DNA from: Chloroflexota bacterium
GTDB taxonomy: Bacteria > Chloroflexota > Anaerolineae > Aggregatilineales > Phototrophicaceae
Direction: 5' to 3'
Assembly: GCA_003242205.1 (NCBI GenBank)
Contig: QGUR01000043.1
Span: 1-19,630, forward strand
DNA length: 19,630 bases
Positions within the stretch are counted from its first letter, which is position 1, and the number at the start of each line of letters is the position of its first letter. The notes beneath the pieces are model-generated. The model saw only the letters and a program-made list of their open reading frames with translations, was not told the DNA's origin and ran no database searches. Of the stretch, positions 1 through 7,472 are shown in pieces. The position numbers were made by a program, and so were the translations under genes.

Positions 1-1
1 C

Positions 2-2110
2 TGGGTGATGGTGCGCTACGGGCCGGGCTTTGGCTGGATTCGCCGCGACCTTGCCCGCTGGGCGGTCGATATCGACACGCTGCCGGTCGTGACGAATGAC
101 GCGCTCACGCAGACGCCGCCGGGGGAAGGGGCTGCGGCCAATGCCGCCATCACGACGACGCCTCGGGGAAGCTGGGTCGATGTCGGGGATCGCGGCGCGT
201 TCGTGCGCGCGGGGCCAGATTACACATTTCCGGAACTCGGCATACTCCAGACTGGCGCGATTGTCGAACCTGTAAGCCGCGATGTAAACGGGGCATGGGT
301 GCTCATTCGCTTCGGCGATGGCTTTGCCTGGATCGCGCGCAATCTCGTCCGCTGGCAAATCAATATCAACGAATTGCCGGTGGTCTATCGCGGCAATCTG
401 ACGCCTTCGCCGACTTTCACGCAGACCCGGACGCCCACCACGACGCGGACGCCGACGAATACGGCAACCGCCAGCGATACGCCAACGCGGACCGATACGC
501 CGACGGCCACGCAGACGCCGGCACATACCGCTACACCGACTGCGACGGCAACGGCTACCAGTACGTTGTCGCCGACACCTTCTTCGACGCCGACCAGTAC
601 GCCTACAGTGACCGACACTGCTTCGCCAACCGCGACTGCAACGGACACGGCGACGGCAACAGACCGGCCAACTGCAACGGACACGGCGACGATAACGCCC
701 TCGCCGATACCGACCGATACGCCGGAACCGACGGCGACGGACACGGCCACCCAGACGCCGTCCAGCACGGCAAGCCCGACGTCCGCGCCAACCAATACAC
801 CGGAGCCGACCGCTACGGCGACTTACACGCCCGAACCGACAGACACGGCAACCCGGACGCCGTCACTGACCCCGGAACCAACCGATACGGCAACGGCGAC
901 GGCCACCCAGACACCGACCGATACGCCGGAGCCGACGGCCACGCAGACGGCAACCTGGACGCCGACCGACACACCGGAGCCAACGGCGACGGACACGGCT
1001 ACGCAAACGCCAACCGATACTGCAAGTCCGACGCCCATGCCATCTGACACGCCTGAGCCGGCCACTACGGCGACCACGACAGCGGCGCTTACGAATACGC
1101 CAACGCGAACGCCGTCATCCGCCGAGGCGGGATTGCTGGTTGTAACAGAAGCGACAGCGCCCCCGGACGTGACCGCGACTTCCGGGCCGACGCGGACGAC
1201 TCTCGCTTCGCCAACCGCAACAGCCTCGCTCACCGCGACCACGAGGCCAACGCGGACGACCGCGCCAACCAATACACCGGAGCCAACTGACACGCCGGAG
1301 CCGACGGCGACGGATACGGCCACGCAGACGCCGACCGACATGGCAAGCCCGACATCCGCGCCAACGGATACGCCGCAGCCAACCGGCACGGCAACACAGG
1401 TCCGAACTTTGACTGCAAGCCGGACTCCGGCACAGGAAGCAACCGCCGTGGATACCGAGGCCGCTGTCGTCGTCGCGCCATCGGCCACGGACGACTTGCC
1501 GCCAGCCTCGCCTGAAACCGAGACGCCGGCTTTGACGGCGGAGGCGCTTACCGAAGAGGCGACTGCCGAACCGGAGCAGACAGAGGTTGTTGTGGCCGGG
1601 GCAGGCCAAACCGGTACTCCCATTGCCAGCATTCCCACCGGCATCCCGCCTTTGGAGGACACGGTGAGCGAGCCGGGCGGGTTGCGCGTGCCGGTCGAGG
1701 CGCTGGTCGGCGGGCTTGGCGTGCTGGCGGTGCTCGGCTATGCCGGGCTGTACTGGCGCGGCGCGTCGAAGGCCGAACGCTATCAGGGCGGCTTCGTGAT
1801 TTCGCGCTGCCCGGTCTGCCGTCAGGGGCGGCTGGAAATCGACGCCAAGGAAGATCATCTGCTCGGCATACCGCGCGTGCGGCGTACCGTGCGCTGTACC
1901 GAATGTCGCTCTACATTGCGCGAAGTCGGTTATCGTCGCTGGCGCTATACAATTGACCCGGCCGAGAATCCCTCGATGCATCAGCGATATAATGGGCGCG
2001 TGGTCGATGAGGACCTTCTTCGCGCTTTGCCCAACCAGCCGCACATTCAGCGCGGGCCGCGCCAGCCAGGGCCGCCGCCGTCGTTTATAGACGATGAGCC
2101 ACAGGATTGA
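2..2110 (+). CDS. SH3b-domain membrane protein with Thr/Pro-rich linker and C-terminal zinc ribbon (5' partial)
   Basis: The frame is open to the left edge and the first visible SH3b module is already in progress (WVMVRYGPGFGWIRRDL), so the true start lies outside the window and the GTG at 5 is not the start. Numbering from that GTG, a second SH3b module spans about residues 50-125 (VRAGP, then GAWVLIRFGDGFAWI). A Thr/Pro/Ala-rich linker of about 400 residues follows. One membrane helix lies near 562-584 and is followed by Arg/Lys residues. A likely zinc ribbon has C602-x2-C605 and C631-x2-C634. The inferred topology is SH3b modules outside on a long extended stalk, with the zinc ribbon in the cytoplasm. 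SH3b modules generally bind cell-wall or other extracellular ligands; the ligand here is unknown. The stop is 12 bases before the formiminotransferase start, so the two are probably co-transcribed. I recognise the domain types but no named family for the whole protein. Confidence 0.85.
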   Translation, partial: WVMVRYGPGFGWIRRDLARWAVDIDTLPVVTNDALTQTPPGEGAAANAAITTTPRGSWVDVGDRGAFVRAGPDYTFPELGILQTGAIVEPVSRDVNGAWVLIRFGDGFAWIARNLVRWQININELPVVYRGNLTPSPTFTQTRTPTTTRTPTNTATASDTPTRTDTPTATQTPAHTATPTATATATSTLSPTPSSTPTSTPTVTDTASPTATATDTATATDRPTATDTATITPSPIPTDTPEPTATDTATQTPSSTASPTSAPTNTPEPTATATYTPEPTDTATRTPSLTPEPTDTATATATQTPTDTPEPTATQTATWTPTDTPEPTATDTATQTPTDTASPTPMPSDTPEPATTATTTAALTNTPTRTPSSAEAGLLVVTEATAPPDVTATSGPTRTTLASPTATASLTATTRPTRTTAPTNTPEPTDTPEPTATDTATQTPTDMASPTSAPTDTPQPTGTATQVRTLTASRTPAQEATAVDTEAAVVVAPSATDDLPPASPETETPALTAEALTEEATAEPEQTEVVVAGAGQTGTPIASIPTGIPPLEDTVSEPGGLRVPVEALVGGLGVLAVLGYAGLYWRGASKAERYQGGFVISRCPVCRQGRLEIDAKEDHLLGIPRVRRTVRCTECRSTLREVGYRRWRYTIDPAENPSMHQRYNGRVVDEDLLRALPNQPHIQRGPRQPGPPPSFIDDEPQD
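400..1400 (+). repeat. Degenerate tandem repeats coding for the Thr/Pro linker
   Basis: This stretch codes for repeated units of the type TPEPTATDTATQTPTD. Near-copies at DNA level begin around 718, 919, 969 and 1293, each with a core like acgccggagccgacggc. The repeats keep a period of three, so no frame is broken and alternative frames on both strands stay open by accident. The protein product would be an extended, probably O-glycosylatable or wall-spanning stalk; that role is inferred from composition. Confidence 0.75.
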
Positions 2111-2122
2111 CGGGGTTGCCTG

Positions 2123-3040
2123 ATGGCGCTTGTCGAGTGTGTACCCAATTTCAGCGAAGGCCGGCGTCCGGAAGTTGTCGAGGCGATCGTCGCGGCGATT
2201 CGGGCTGAAGGCGTTTATCTGCTCGATACGCAGATGGATCATGACCACAACCGCTCGGTCGTAACGTTTGCGGGGGAACCGCAGCCGGTTGTGGAGGCCG
2301 CTTTCCGGGCGATTGAGACGGCTGCGCGGTTGATCGATCTTGACGCGCATGTGGGGCAGCATCCGCGCATGGGCGCGGCGGACGTCGTACCGTTTGTTCC
2401 GCTGCGCGATATTTCTCTGGAAGCCTGCGTCGAGCTTGCCCACGCGCTCGGCGAGCGGGTAGCGGCGGAGCTGGATTTGCCGGTCTACTATTATGAAGCG
2501 GCGGCCTTACGCCCTGAACGGCGCAATCTGGCCGACGTGCGGCGCGGCGGCTATGAAGCGCTCAAAAAGGAACTGGGCTCCAATCCCGCCCGCGTGCCGG
2601 ATGCGGGGCCGTCTCGCGTTGGCCAGGCAGGCGCGGTGTTGATCGGCGCGCGCGGCCCGCTCATCGCCTTCAACGCCTATCTCAATACAGACAATGTCGA
2701 GATCGCGCGTTCAATCGCGGCCAGCATTCGCGAATCGGGCGGCGGGCTTCCCCGGTTGAAAGCGCTTGGCTTGTTGGTTGGTGGCCGGGCGCAGGTATCG
2801 ATGAACGTCATCGACTTCCGCGAAACAGGCCTGTTTGCGATCATGGAGGCATTGCGGCGCGAGGCCGCACGCCACGCGGTTGAGATTACACATACCGAAC
2901 TGGTGGGCCTGATTCCGCAGGCCGCACTGCTCAATACCGCGCTGGAGTATCTACAATTGCCGCTTGAAGTACGTTCCCACACGCTCGAAAATCGCCTTGG
3001 TGAAGTCACCGGCGATTATCGTGAGGTTCCTTTCAGATAG
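2123..3040 (+). CDS. ftcD: Glutamate formiminotransferase (formimidoyltransferase)
   Basis: The enzyme transfers the formimino group between N-formimino-L-glutamate and tetrahydrofolate, linking histidine breakdown to the one-carbon pool in the cytoplasm. The 305-residue protein matches the stand-alone transferase: the N-terminal MALVECVPNFSEG signature, DHDHNRSVVTF near residues 39-49, and DAHVGQHPRMGAADVVPF near 74-91. H80 in HPRMGA corresponds to the catalytic histidine known from the mammalian bifunctional enzyme. The C-terminal half (about 180-305) is the second transferase subdomain. The cyclodeaminase domain of the animal enzyme is absent, which is normal in bacteria. ATG at 2123 is the first start in frame with the signature. 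No other histidine-utilisation gene is visible. The next gene begins 2 bases after the stop, suggesting translational linkage. Confidence 0.93.
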   Translation: MALVECVPNFSEGRRPEVVEAIVAAIRAEGVYLLDTQMDHDHNRSVVTFAGEPQPVVEAAFRAIETAARLIDLDAHVGQHPRMGAADVVPFVPLRDISLEACVELAHALGERVAAELDLPVYYYEAAALRPERRNLADVRRGGYEALKKELGSNPARVPDAGPSRVGQAGAVLIGARGPLIAFNAYLNTDNVEIARSIAASIRESGGGLPRLKALGLLVGGRAQVSMNVIDFRETGLFAIMEALRREAARHAVEITHTELVGLIPQAALLNTALEYLQLPLEVRSHTLENRLGEVTGDYREVPFR

Positions 3041-3042
3041 AC

Positions 3043-4146
3043 ATGCTGCATTATCTGGTTCTCCTGTTTGCCCTTGCGGGGTTGATTGCTTCATGCCGGC
3101 CTTCCGGTCCGGTGGCCTTTGCCGTGACAGCGCCCCCGGCGACACAAATGCGCGTCGCTCGGAGCACGTCCGTGACGCTGGTTCCCACGCTCAACCGGCA
3201 GCCGTCGCGCACGCCCACGCCAACGGCGACCATGTTCCCATCGAACACGCCCAGACCGACAAGCTCGCCTACGCGGGCGCGAACGGCCATTCCGATCAAT
3301 TCGCCGACACCGGACTTCAACCGCTTATCGACAGACGCGGACGTTACGCCGCCGCCAACATGGACGCCACCGCCGGACGATCCGGCTACGCGCATCGACG
3401 ATCATTACTATATGCACCGGCCGATCCATGCCGATTTCACGAACTGGATCGACCGGACGTATCCCTATGGCGCGACACAGGGCGGGCAGTTGCAGACACA
3501 TCATGGCGTCGAATTCATCAACACGCGCGGGACGCCGGTGCTGGCGGTCGCCGATGGCAGAGTGGTCTATGCCGGAGACGACCAGACGCAGCAGTTTGGC
3601 CCGACGACTAATTACTACGGGCGGCTGGTCGTGATCGAGCATCCCTTTACGGCTGAAAATGGCGCGCCCGTCTTTTCGCTCTACGGGCATCTGGAGCGCG
3701 TGCTGGTGGAAACCGGTGAACCGGTCATTCGCGGGCAAGAGATCGGGCTGGTGGGCGATTCCGGTGTCGCCTACGGGCCGCACCTGCATTTTGAGGTGCG
3801 CGTCGGCGACGCGACCGATTTTGGCGCGACGCGCAATCCTGAGTTGTGGATCATTCCATTCGGCGGGTTTGGCACGCTGGCGGGCCGGGTTACCGATGCC
3901 AGCGGCGCGATGCTCTATGACGTGACCATTCAGGTCCGGTCGCCAAATCTCGCCCGTTACGCTTTCAGCTATGCGGACGATTCGGTCAATCCGGACCCGG
4001 TCTTTGGCGAGAACTTCACGCTTGGCGACCTGCCGGCCAACTACTACGACGTCAGTGTGACGGTGGATGGGCGCGTTCGTTTCCGCCGGATGGTCTACGT
4101 CTACCCGAACCGCACCACGTGGATAGACATCGAACTGAGTCCATAA
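3043..4146 (+). CDS. M23-family (LytM/lysostaphin-type) metallopeptidase lipoprotein
   Basis: Likely a cell-wall-acting zinc endopeptidase anchored outside the membrane. Residues 1-18 form a lipoprotein signal (hydrophobic stretch, lipobox LIAS-C18). A Thr/Pro-rich linker runs to about 115. The M23 domain spans about 120-275: first zinc motif H153-H-G-V-E157, then GTPVLAVADGRVVYAG, YGH216L, and the second motif YGPH247-L-H249-FEV. The usual first motif is H-x3-D, so E157 replaces the aspartate ligand; the other metal and catalytic histidines are present. Residues about 278-367 (GTLAGRVTDASGAMLYDVTIQV) resemble a carboxypeptidase-regulatory-like beta-sandwich. The start ATG lies 2 bases beyond the ftcD stop. 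The M23 assignment is firm. Whether it cuts peptidoglycan or is a regulator with altered zinc binding cannot be told from sequence. Confidence 0.9.
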   Translation: MLHYLVLLFALAGLIASCRPSGPVAFAVTAPPATQMRVARSTSVTLVPTLNRQPSRTPTPTATMFPSNTPRPTSSPTRARTAIPINSPTPDFNRLSTDADVTPPPTWTPPPDDPATRIDDHYYMHRPIHADFTNWIDRTYPYGATQGGQLQTHHGVEFINTRGTPVLAVADGRVVYAGDDQTQQFGPTTNYYGRLVVIEHPFTAENGAPVFSLYGHLERVLVETGEPVIRGQEIGLVGDSGVAYGPHLHFEVRVGDATDFGATRNPELWIIPFGGFGTLAGRVTDASGAMLYDVTIQVRSPNLARYAFSYADDSVNPDPVFGENFTLGDLPANYYDVSVTVDGRVRFRRMVYVYPNRTTWIDIELSP

Positions 4147-4156
4147 ACCGGACGCA

Positions 4157-4186
4157 GGCGGGCCGGGCCATGCTGCCCGGCCCGCC
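4157..4186. terminator. GC-rich hairpin between convergent genes
   Basis: Perfect 12-bp inverted repeat (arms 4157-4168 and 4175-4186) with the six-base loop catgct. It lies between the stop of the M23 gene (4146) and the stop of the convergent minus-strand gene (4193). No T-tract follows on either strand, so it is not a classical intrinsic terminator. Its position still favours a role in ending both transcripts or protecting their 3' ends. Confidence 0.5.
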
Positions 4187-4192
4187 ACGTGG

Positions 4193-6334
4193 CTAGCGGA
4201 TGTACGTCTTATAGCTGACGGTCAGCTCGGTGTCGGTGACGGCTTCGACGCGCATGACCGCCCGGTTGCCATCTGCAGTGATGACGCCGATGAGCATACC
4301 GGGAACCAGTTCGCCGCGAGTTATCCGGTCGCGGTTAACGATCGCCGGGTTGATGACTTCCCAGTGAATCAGATTCAGGTCAGAGCCAGGCAGGATCCCA
4401 AGCCGCGCGCCAAAGATGGCATCGAGGCTGACACCGCCGTCTGCGTTCCAGTTCGCGTCACCCTGAATGGCGTCATCCTCCAGATCAATCGTGTCGCCGA
4501 GGTGCAAGAGCTGGCTGCCCTGCGATCGTAGCGGCATGTCGATGACGTAGCTCACCGGGAAGAAGTTGTTGCTCTCGCCCACCACGCCTTCGGGAACCTG
4601 ATTATTGATGTCGGCCACCACGCTGGCGGTGTAGAACCCGGTGTTAAGCGCACTGGCCTGCAGGCTGACGGCTACCGCCTGTCCGGGGGCTAGCCCGCCA
4701 ACGACCGCCGAAGCGAAGATGTTGTTGGGCGGGAAGGTCGCGCCGATCGCGAATGTCCCGGCTGGCGCGTTGCCCGCATTGCGGACAGTGACGATGGCGG
4801 TGAAGGGGCCGGGTTGGGCGGGCTGTGGGTTGATCGACACGGCGTCGATAACGATGTCGGCTTCCTGCGGCAGCACGGGCGTTGGCGTAACGTTCGGCGT
4901 CGGCGTGGGCGGCGGCGCGACGACCGGCAGCGTCCCCAGATCGCCAGATACGTCGAGCAGATAGGTTGCCATCCAGCCCTGCATACCGGCGAAGTCGATC
5001 ACGACCCAGGTGCGATCGGGCAGGGTTGCGATGACGCGTGCCTGTTGGCCCTGAAGCAGCTCGCCGAGGATCGGATAGACGAGGCCAGGGCCGCTGCGTA
5101 CATTCTGCCGCTGGCTGGTTACGGTGACGATCACTCCCTCCGGCGTTGCGGTCGGTGCGATTTCGGGCGGTTCGGGTTCGGCAGGCGTATCCGGCGGCAG
5201 GCGTTCGCCGTCGCGATAGCGCGTGAGCACGACCGGCGCGCCGAACTGGCCGAGTTGCACCACCGAAACATCGCTGATGGTATCGCCGCGCTCAAAGGCG
5301 GCGGGGCGCAGCAGGCCCTGAACGCCACGGACGTTATCCAGCCGGGCAATATTTGCCGTCAGGTCGCCCGGTTGCGCCAGTGCCGCCGCGATCAGGTTGA
5401 CGGCGTCATAACCGGCGGCGGCGGCTTCGTCCGGCACTTCGCCATAGGCGACGACGTAATCGCTCAGGAAGGAGACGCTGGCCGGGTCAAGCGCGCTAAA
5501 CGGCCATGTCGTGGCGGCGAGAACGCCGGGAGCGAGATCGAAGGGAATGCTGTTGATGAACAGCCGGTGATCTGCATCCGGATAGGCGAACAGTCCCTGC
5601 CAGCCGGAACCGCGCAGCACGGTATACAGCTCCGCGACAGCGCTCGGCGGGCCGTAAGCGACCAGCGCTTCAGGGCTGGCAAGCAGCAGTTGCTCCAGCA
5701 ATTCGAAAACGCCCGTGTCGGTTTCGAGGACGAGCGCCGGGGAAGGCTCGACGCCCAGAGCGACCGCTGCCGAACTGAAACCGACAAGCCCCGGCAGGCT
5801 ATCGAGATCAAGCCGCACGGTGGCAATGCGCGTCAGCCCAAAACCGTTGATCAGAAAGTCCGCCAGCGCGCGTCCCTGCCAGACTTCGGCAGCCCGGACA
5901 CGAAAGACGTTGCCGGTGGTATTGGCGGCGATGAGCGTGTCGCCGGTTGCCGGAAGCAGGACGGGAATGCCGAGCTGTTGCAGGTCGGGCAGCGTCTCTG
6001 CGGCCAACTGGTCGTCCGCCGGGCCGATAATGGCGATCAGGCCAGCCTCTCGCAGCGCCGTGATAGCGGTATCAGCGGGCTGGCCGATTGTCAACGGCTG
6101 CACTTCCAGTTCAAGCTGGAACAGCGTTCCGGCGAAGTCGGCAACACCGCCCGCGTCATTGATCTGCTGGATGGCCAGCCGCGCGCCGTTGGCCACCGGC
6201 CCGCGAACCTGATCCACCACGCCAATCCGCAGGACCGGCGCTTCCTGCGCTGCGGCAACTCCCCCCGACAGCGCAAGTAGGACAAGGACGAGACTACATA
6301 ATAGCCGGTATGGGGATAGGGTTGAGTGTTGCAA
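4193..6334 (-). CDS. Secreted periplasmic-binding-protein-like (Leu/Ile/Val type) protein with SH3b and CARDB domains
   Basis: A 713-residue exported protein. From the TTG at 6334 the signal peptide is MQHSTLSPYR followed by a hydrophobic core to about residue 29 (GGVAAA-QE). Residues about 33-375 match type I periplasmic binding domains of branched-chain amino acid uptake systems (LRIGVVDQVRGPVANGARLAIQQINDAGG; AIIGPADDQLAAETLPDLQQLGIPVLLPA). An SH3b module follows at about 398-462 (NVRSGPGLVYPILGELLQGQ), then a Pro/Thr spacer, a CARDB-like beta-sandwich at about 491-598, and an unassigned C-terminal region. The upstream ATG at 6376 has no ribosome site, whereas a GGAGG (6342-6346) lies 7 bases before the TTG, so I chose TTG. 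No permease or ATPase gene is adjacent. It may therefore be a sensor or wall-associated binding protein rather than an uptake component. Confidence 0.88.
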   Translation of the reverse strand: MQHSTLSPYRLLCSLVLVLLALSGGVAAAQEAPVLRIGVVDQVRGPVANGARLAIQQINDAGGVADFAGTLFQLELEVQPLTIGQPADTAITALREAGLIAIIGPADDQLAAETLPDLQQLGIPVLLPATGDTLIAANTTGNVFRVRAAEVWQGRALADFLINGFGLTRIATVRLDLDSLPGLVGFSSAAVALGVEPSPALVLETDTGVFELLEQLLLASPEALVAYGPPSAVAELYTVLRGSGWQGLFAYPDADHRLFINSIPFDLAPGVLAATTWPFSALDPASVSFLSDYVVAYGEVPDEAAAAGYDAVNLIAAALAQPGDLTANIARLDNVRGVQGLLRPAAFERGDTISDVSVVQLGQFGAPVVLTRYRDGERLPPDTPAEPEPPEIAPTATPEGVIVTVTSQRQNVRSGPGLVYPILGELLQGQQARVIATLPDRTWVVIDFAGMQGWMATYLLDVSGDLGTLPVVAPPPTPTPNVTPTPVLPQEADIVIDAVSINPQPAQPGPFTAIVTVRNAGNAPAGTFAIGATFPPNNIFASAVVGGLAPGQAVAVSLQASALNTGFYTASVVADINNQVPEGVVGESNNFFPVSYVIDMPLRSQGSQLLHLGDTIDLEDDAIQGDANWNADGGVSLDAIFGARLGILPGSDLNLIHWEVINPAIVNRDRITRGELVPGMLIGVITADGNRAVMRVEAVTDTELTVSYKTYIR

Positions 6335-6341
6335 TGGAATG

Positions 6342-6346
6342 CCTCC
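6342..6346 (-). promoter_or_regulatory. Ribosome binding site that decides the TTG start at 6334
   Basis: On the minus strand this reads GGAGG, 7 bases upstream of the TTG at 6334-6332. No comparable site precedes the longer ATG start at 6376. The resulting N-terminus is a compact, normal signal peptide. Confidence 0.65.
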
Positions 6347-6515
6347 ATGAAACCGATTGCCGCGAATCGCAGTCATACCAATTATGTCTATATGTTAATG
6401 CAGATCGAAACGATGCGCTCGGTAATGGGACCACTTTCCCTCCTTTTAGCACATTTTTCTGTTCGCATGGGCTTTGTATGGCCGTGGAATGCGGTCGCCG
6501 GGAACGCCGAACGCC

Positions 6516-6544
6516 TTGATTTTCGCCAGAGCGCCATCTATACT
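6516..6544 (+). promoter_or_regulatory. Promoter for the MBL-fold hydrolase gene
   Basis: A -35 box TTGATT (6516-6521, 4 of 6 consensus bases) and a -10 box TATACT (6539-6544, 5 of 6) are separated by exactly 17 bases. Predicted transcription starts near 6551, leaving a leader of about 40 bases before the ATG at 6590. The surrounding 6377-6589 gap is more AT-rich than the flanking genes. Confidence 0.55.
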
Positions 6545-6589
6545 GACAATCAAATTCCGTAAATTCACGCCCAAGGTAATAATAAGAGC

Positions 6590-7423
6590 ATGCAGCGAGA
6601 GCGGCTTGCCGACGATATTTTTGTGTTTATTAGCGATTTGTATGCACAGGTAACCGCCAGCCTAGTTCTCACCAGCGAGGGCGCGGTTTTAATAGATACA
6701 CTTGTTTTTCCGGAAGAGACGCTGCACATCCGGCGATTTGTCGAAAAGCGGCTGAACACGAGTGTACGGTATATCATCAACACGCACTTTCACGCCGACC
6801 ACACCACCGGCACGTACCTGTTTCCCGGCGCGACGGTGATCTCACATGCGCTTTGCCGCGAGCTGCTGGACACTCGTGGCCGTGAAAGCGTTGCTCGCCT
6901 GCGGGAGTCGGCGGAGTTTCAGGGACTGGAACTGGTGCTGCCACAGGTTGTGTTCAGCGAGGGCAGGTTTTCCTTGCACGTGGGCGATAAAACGTTCCAG
7001 ATGTGGGCGTCGCCGGGGCACAGCCCCGACTCGATTGTCTGCCTGCTCAAGGATGAGCGCGTGCTTTTCGGGGCGGACACGCTGATGCCGCTGCCGTACT
7101 TTGTTGACGGTAGTTACGACGACTTTTTGAACTCGCTAAAAGCGTTACGTAACGGAAACTTCGAAAATGTCGTGCAGGGGCATGGCGAAATCCTCCTGCG
7201 CGGCGAGATCGAAGAGAAGATCGAAAACGACATCGATTACCTGATCAAACTGCGCCAGCAGGTGGATGCCGCGCTGGAAAGCAGCTCGCCGGAACAGGCG
7301 CTCCGATCGATCACGCCTGAGCGCTGTGGCAAAAGCCCGATCTTGCTGGGCGGTGCGGTTGAGCAGTTGCACCGCCGGAACGTCAGCGCTTTGGCAAGCC
7401 GGCGTATGCCTGCTCATTCCTGA
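6590..7423 (+). CDS. MBL-fold metallo-hydrolase
   Basis: A cytoplasmic metallo-beta-lactamase-fold hydrolase of 277 residues with no signal peptide. The metal-binding set is complete: T-H66-F-H68-A-D70-H71 (the HxHxDH motif), H144 in SPGHSPDS, D163 in FGADTL and H198 in QGHGE. The GHSPDS and QGHGE pattern is that of the general glyoxalase II-like or Zn-hydrolase group, and substrate cannot be assigned from sequence. The last 75 residues are helical and probably contribute to dimerisation or a lid. ATG 6590 is preceded by only a weak ribosome site (aagg further upstream). greA follows after 49 bases and may share the transcript. Confidence 0.88.
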   Translation: MQRERLADDIFVFISDLYAQVTASLVLTSEGAVLIDTLVFPEETLHIRRFVEKRLNTSVRYIINTHFHADHTTGTYLFPGATVISHALCRELLDTRGRESVARLRESAEFQGLELVLPQVVFSEGRFSLHVGDKTFQMWASPGHSPDSIVCLLKDERVLFGADTLMPLPYFVDGSYDDFLNSLKALRNGNFENVVQGHGEILLRGEIEEKIENDIDYLIKLRQQVDAALESSSPEQALRSITPERCGKSPILLGGAVEQLHRRNVSALASRRMPAHS

Positions 7424-7431
7424 GCGCTCAG
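7420..7431. promoter_or_regulatory. 12-bp perfect palindrome overlapping the hydrolase stop codon
   Basis: The sequence ctgagcgctcag is a perfect palindrome that includes the TGA stop of the hydrolase gene, 41 bases before greA. It has no T-tract, so it is unlikely to be a terminator. It could be a small operator for greA or coincidence. Confidence 0.25.
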
Positions 7432-7472
7432 TCCATACGATCTATCCGATCTTTTGTTAGTGAGGGTGGGGA

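Noticed and set aside
700..1400. CRISPR-like array
   Set aside because: The repeats are degenerate, vary in spacing, are not palindromic, and translate into a continuous Thr/Pro repeat protein.
385..1662. Long open frames opposite and alongside the Thr/Pro linker (385-795, 823-1662 minus; 295-1047 plus)
   Set aside because: They consist of shifted readings of the same triplet repeats (for example runs of Val/Gly/Ser), have no ribosome sites, and overlap a well-supported protein.
1115..2443. 442-codon open frame on the minus strand
   Set aside because: Antisense to the SH3b protein and ftcD, Arg-rich composition, no recognisable domain. A GC-codon-bias shadow.
4814..6280. 488-codon open frame on the plus strand
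   Set aside because: Antisense to the binding protein, with Arg/Gln/Asp-rich composition typical of a shadow frame.
6310..6562. Small plus-strand open frames of 69 and 78 codons
   Set aside because: They overlap the signal-peptide region of the minus-strand gene and the hydrolase promoter, with no ribosome sites or recognisable sequence.
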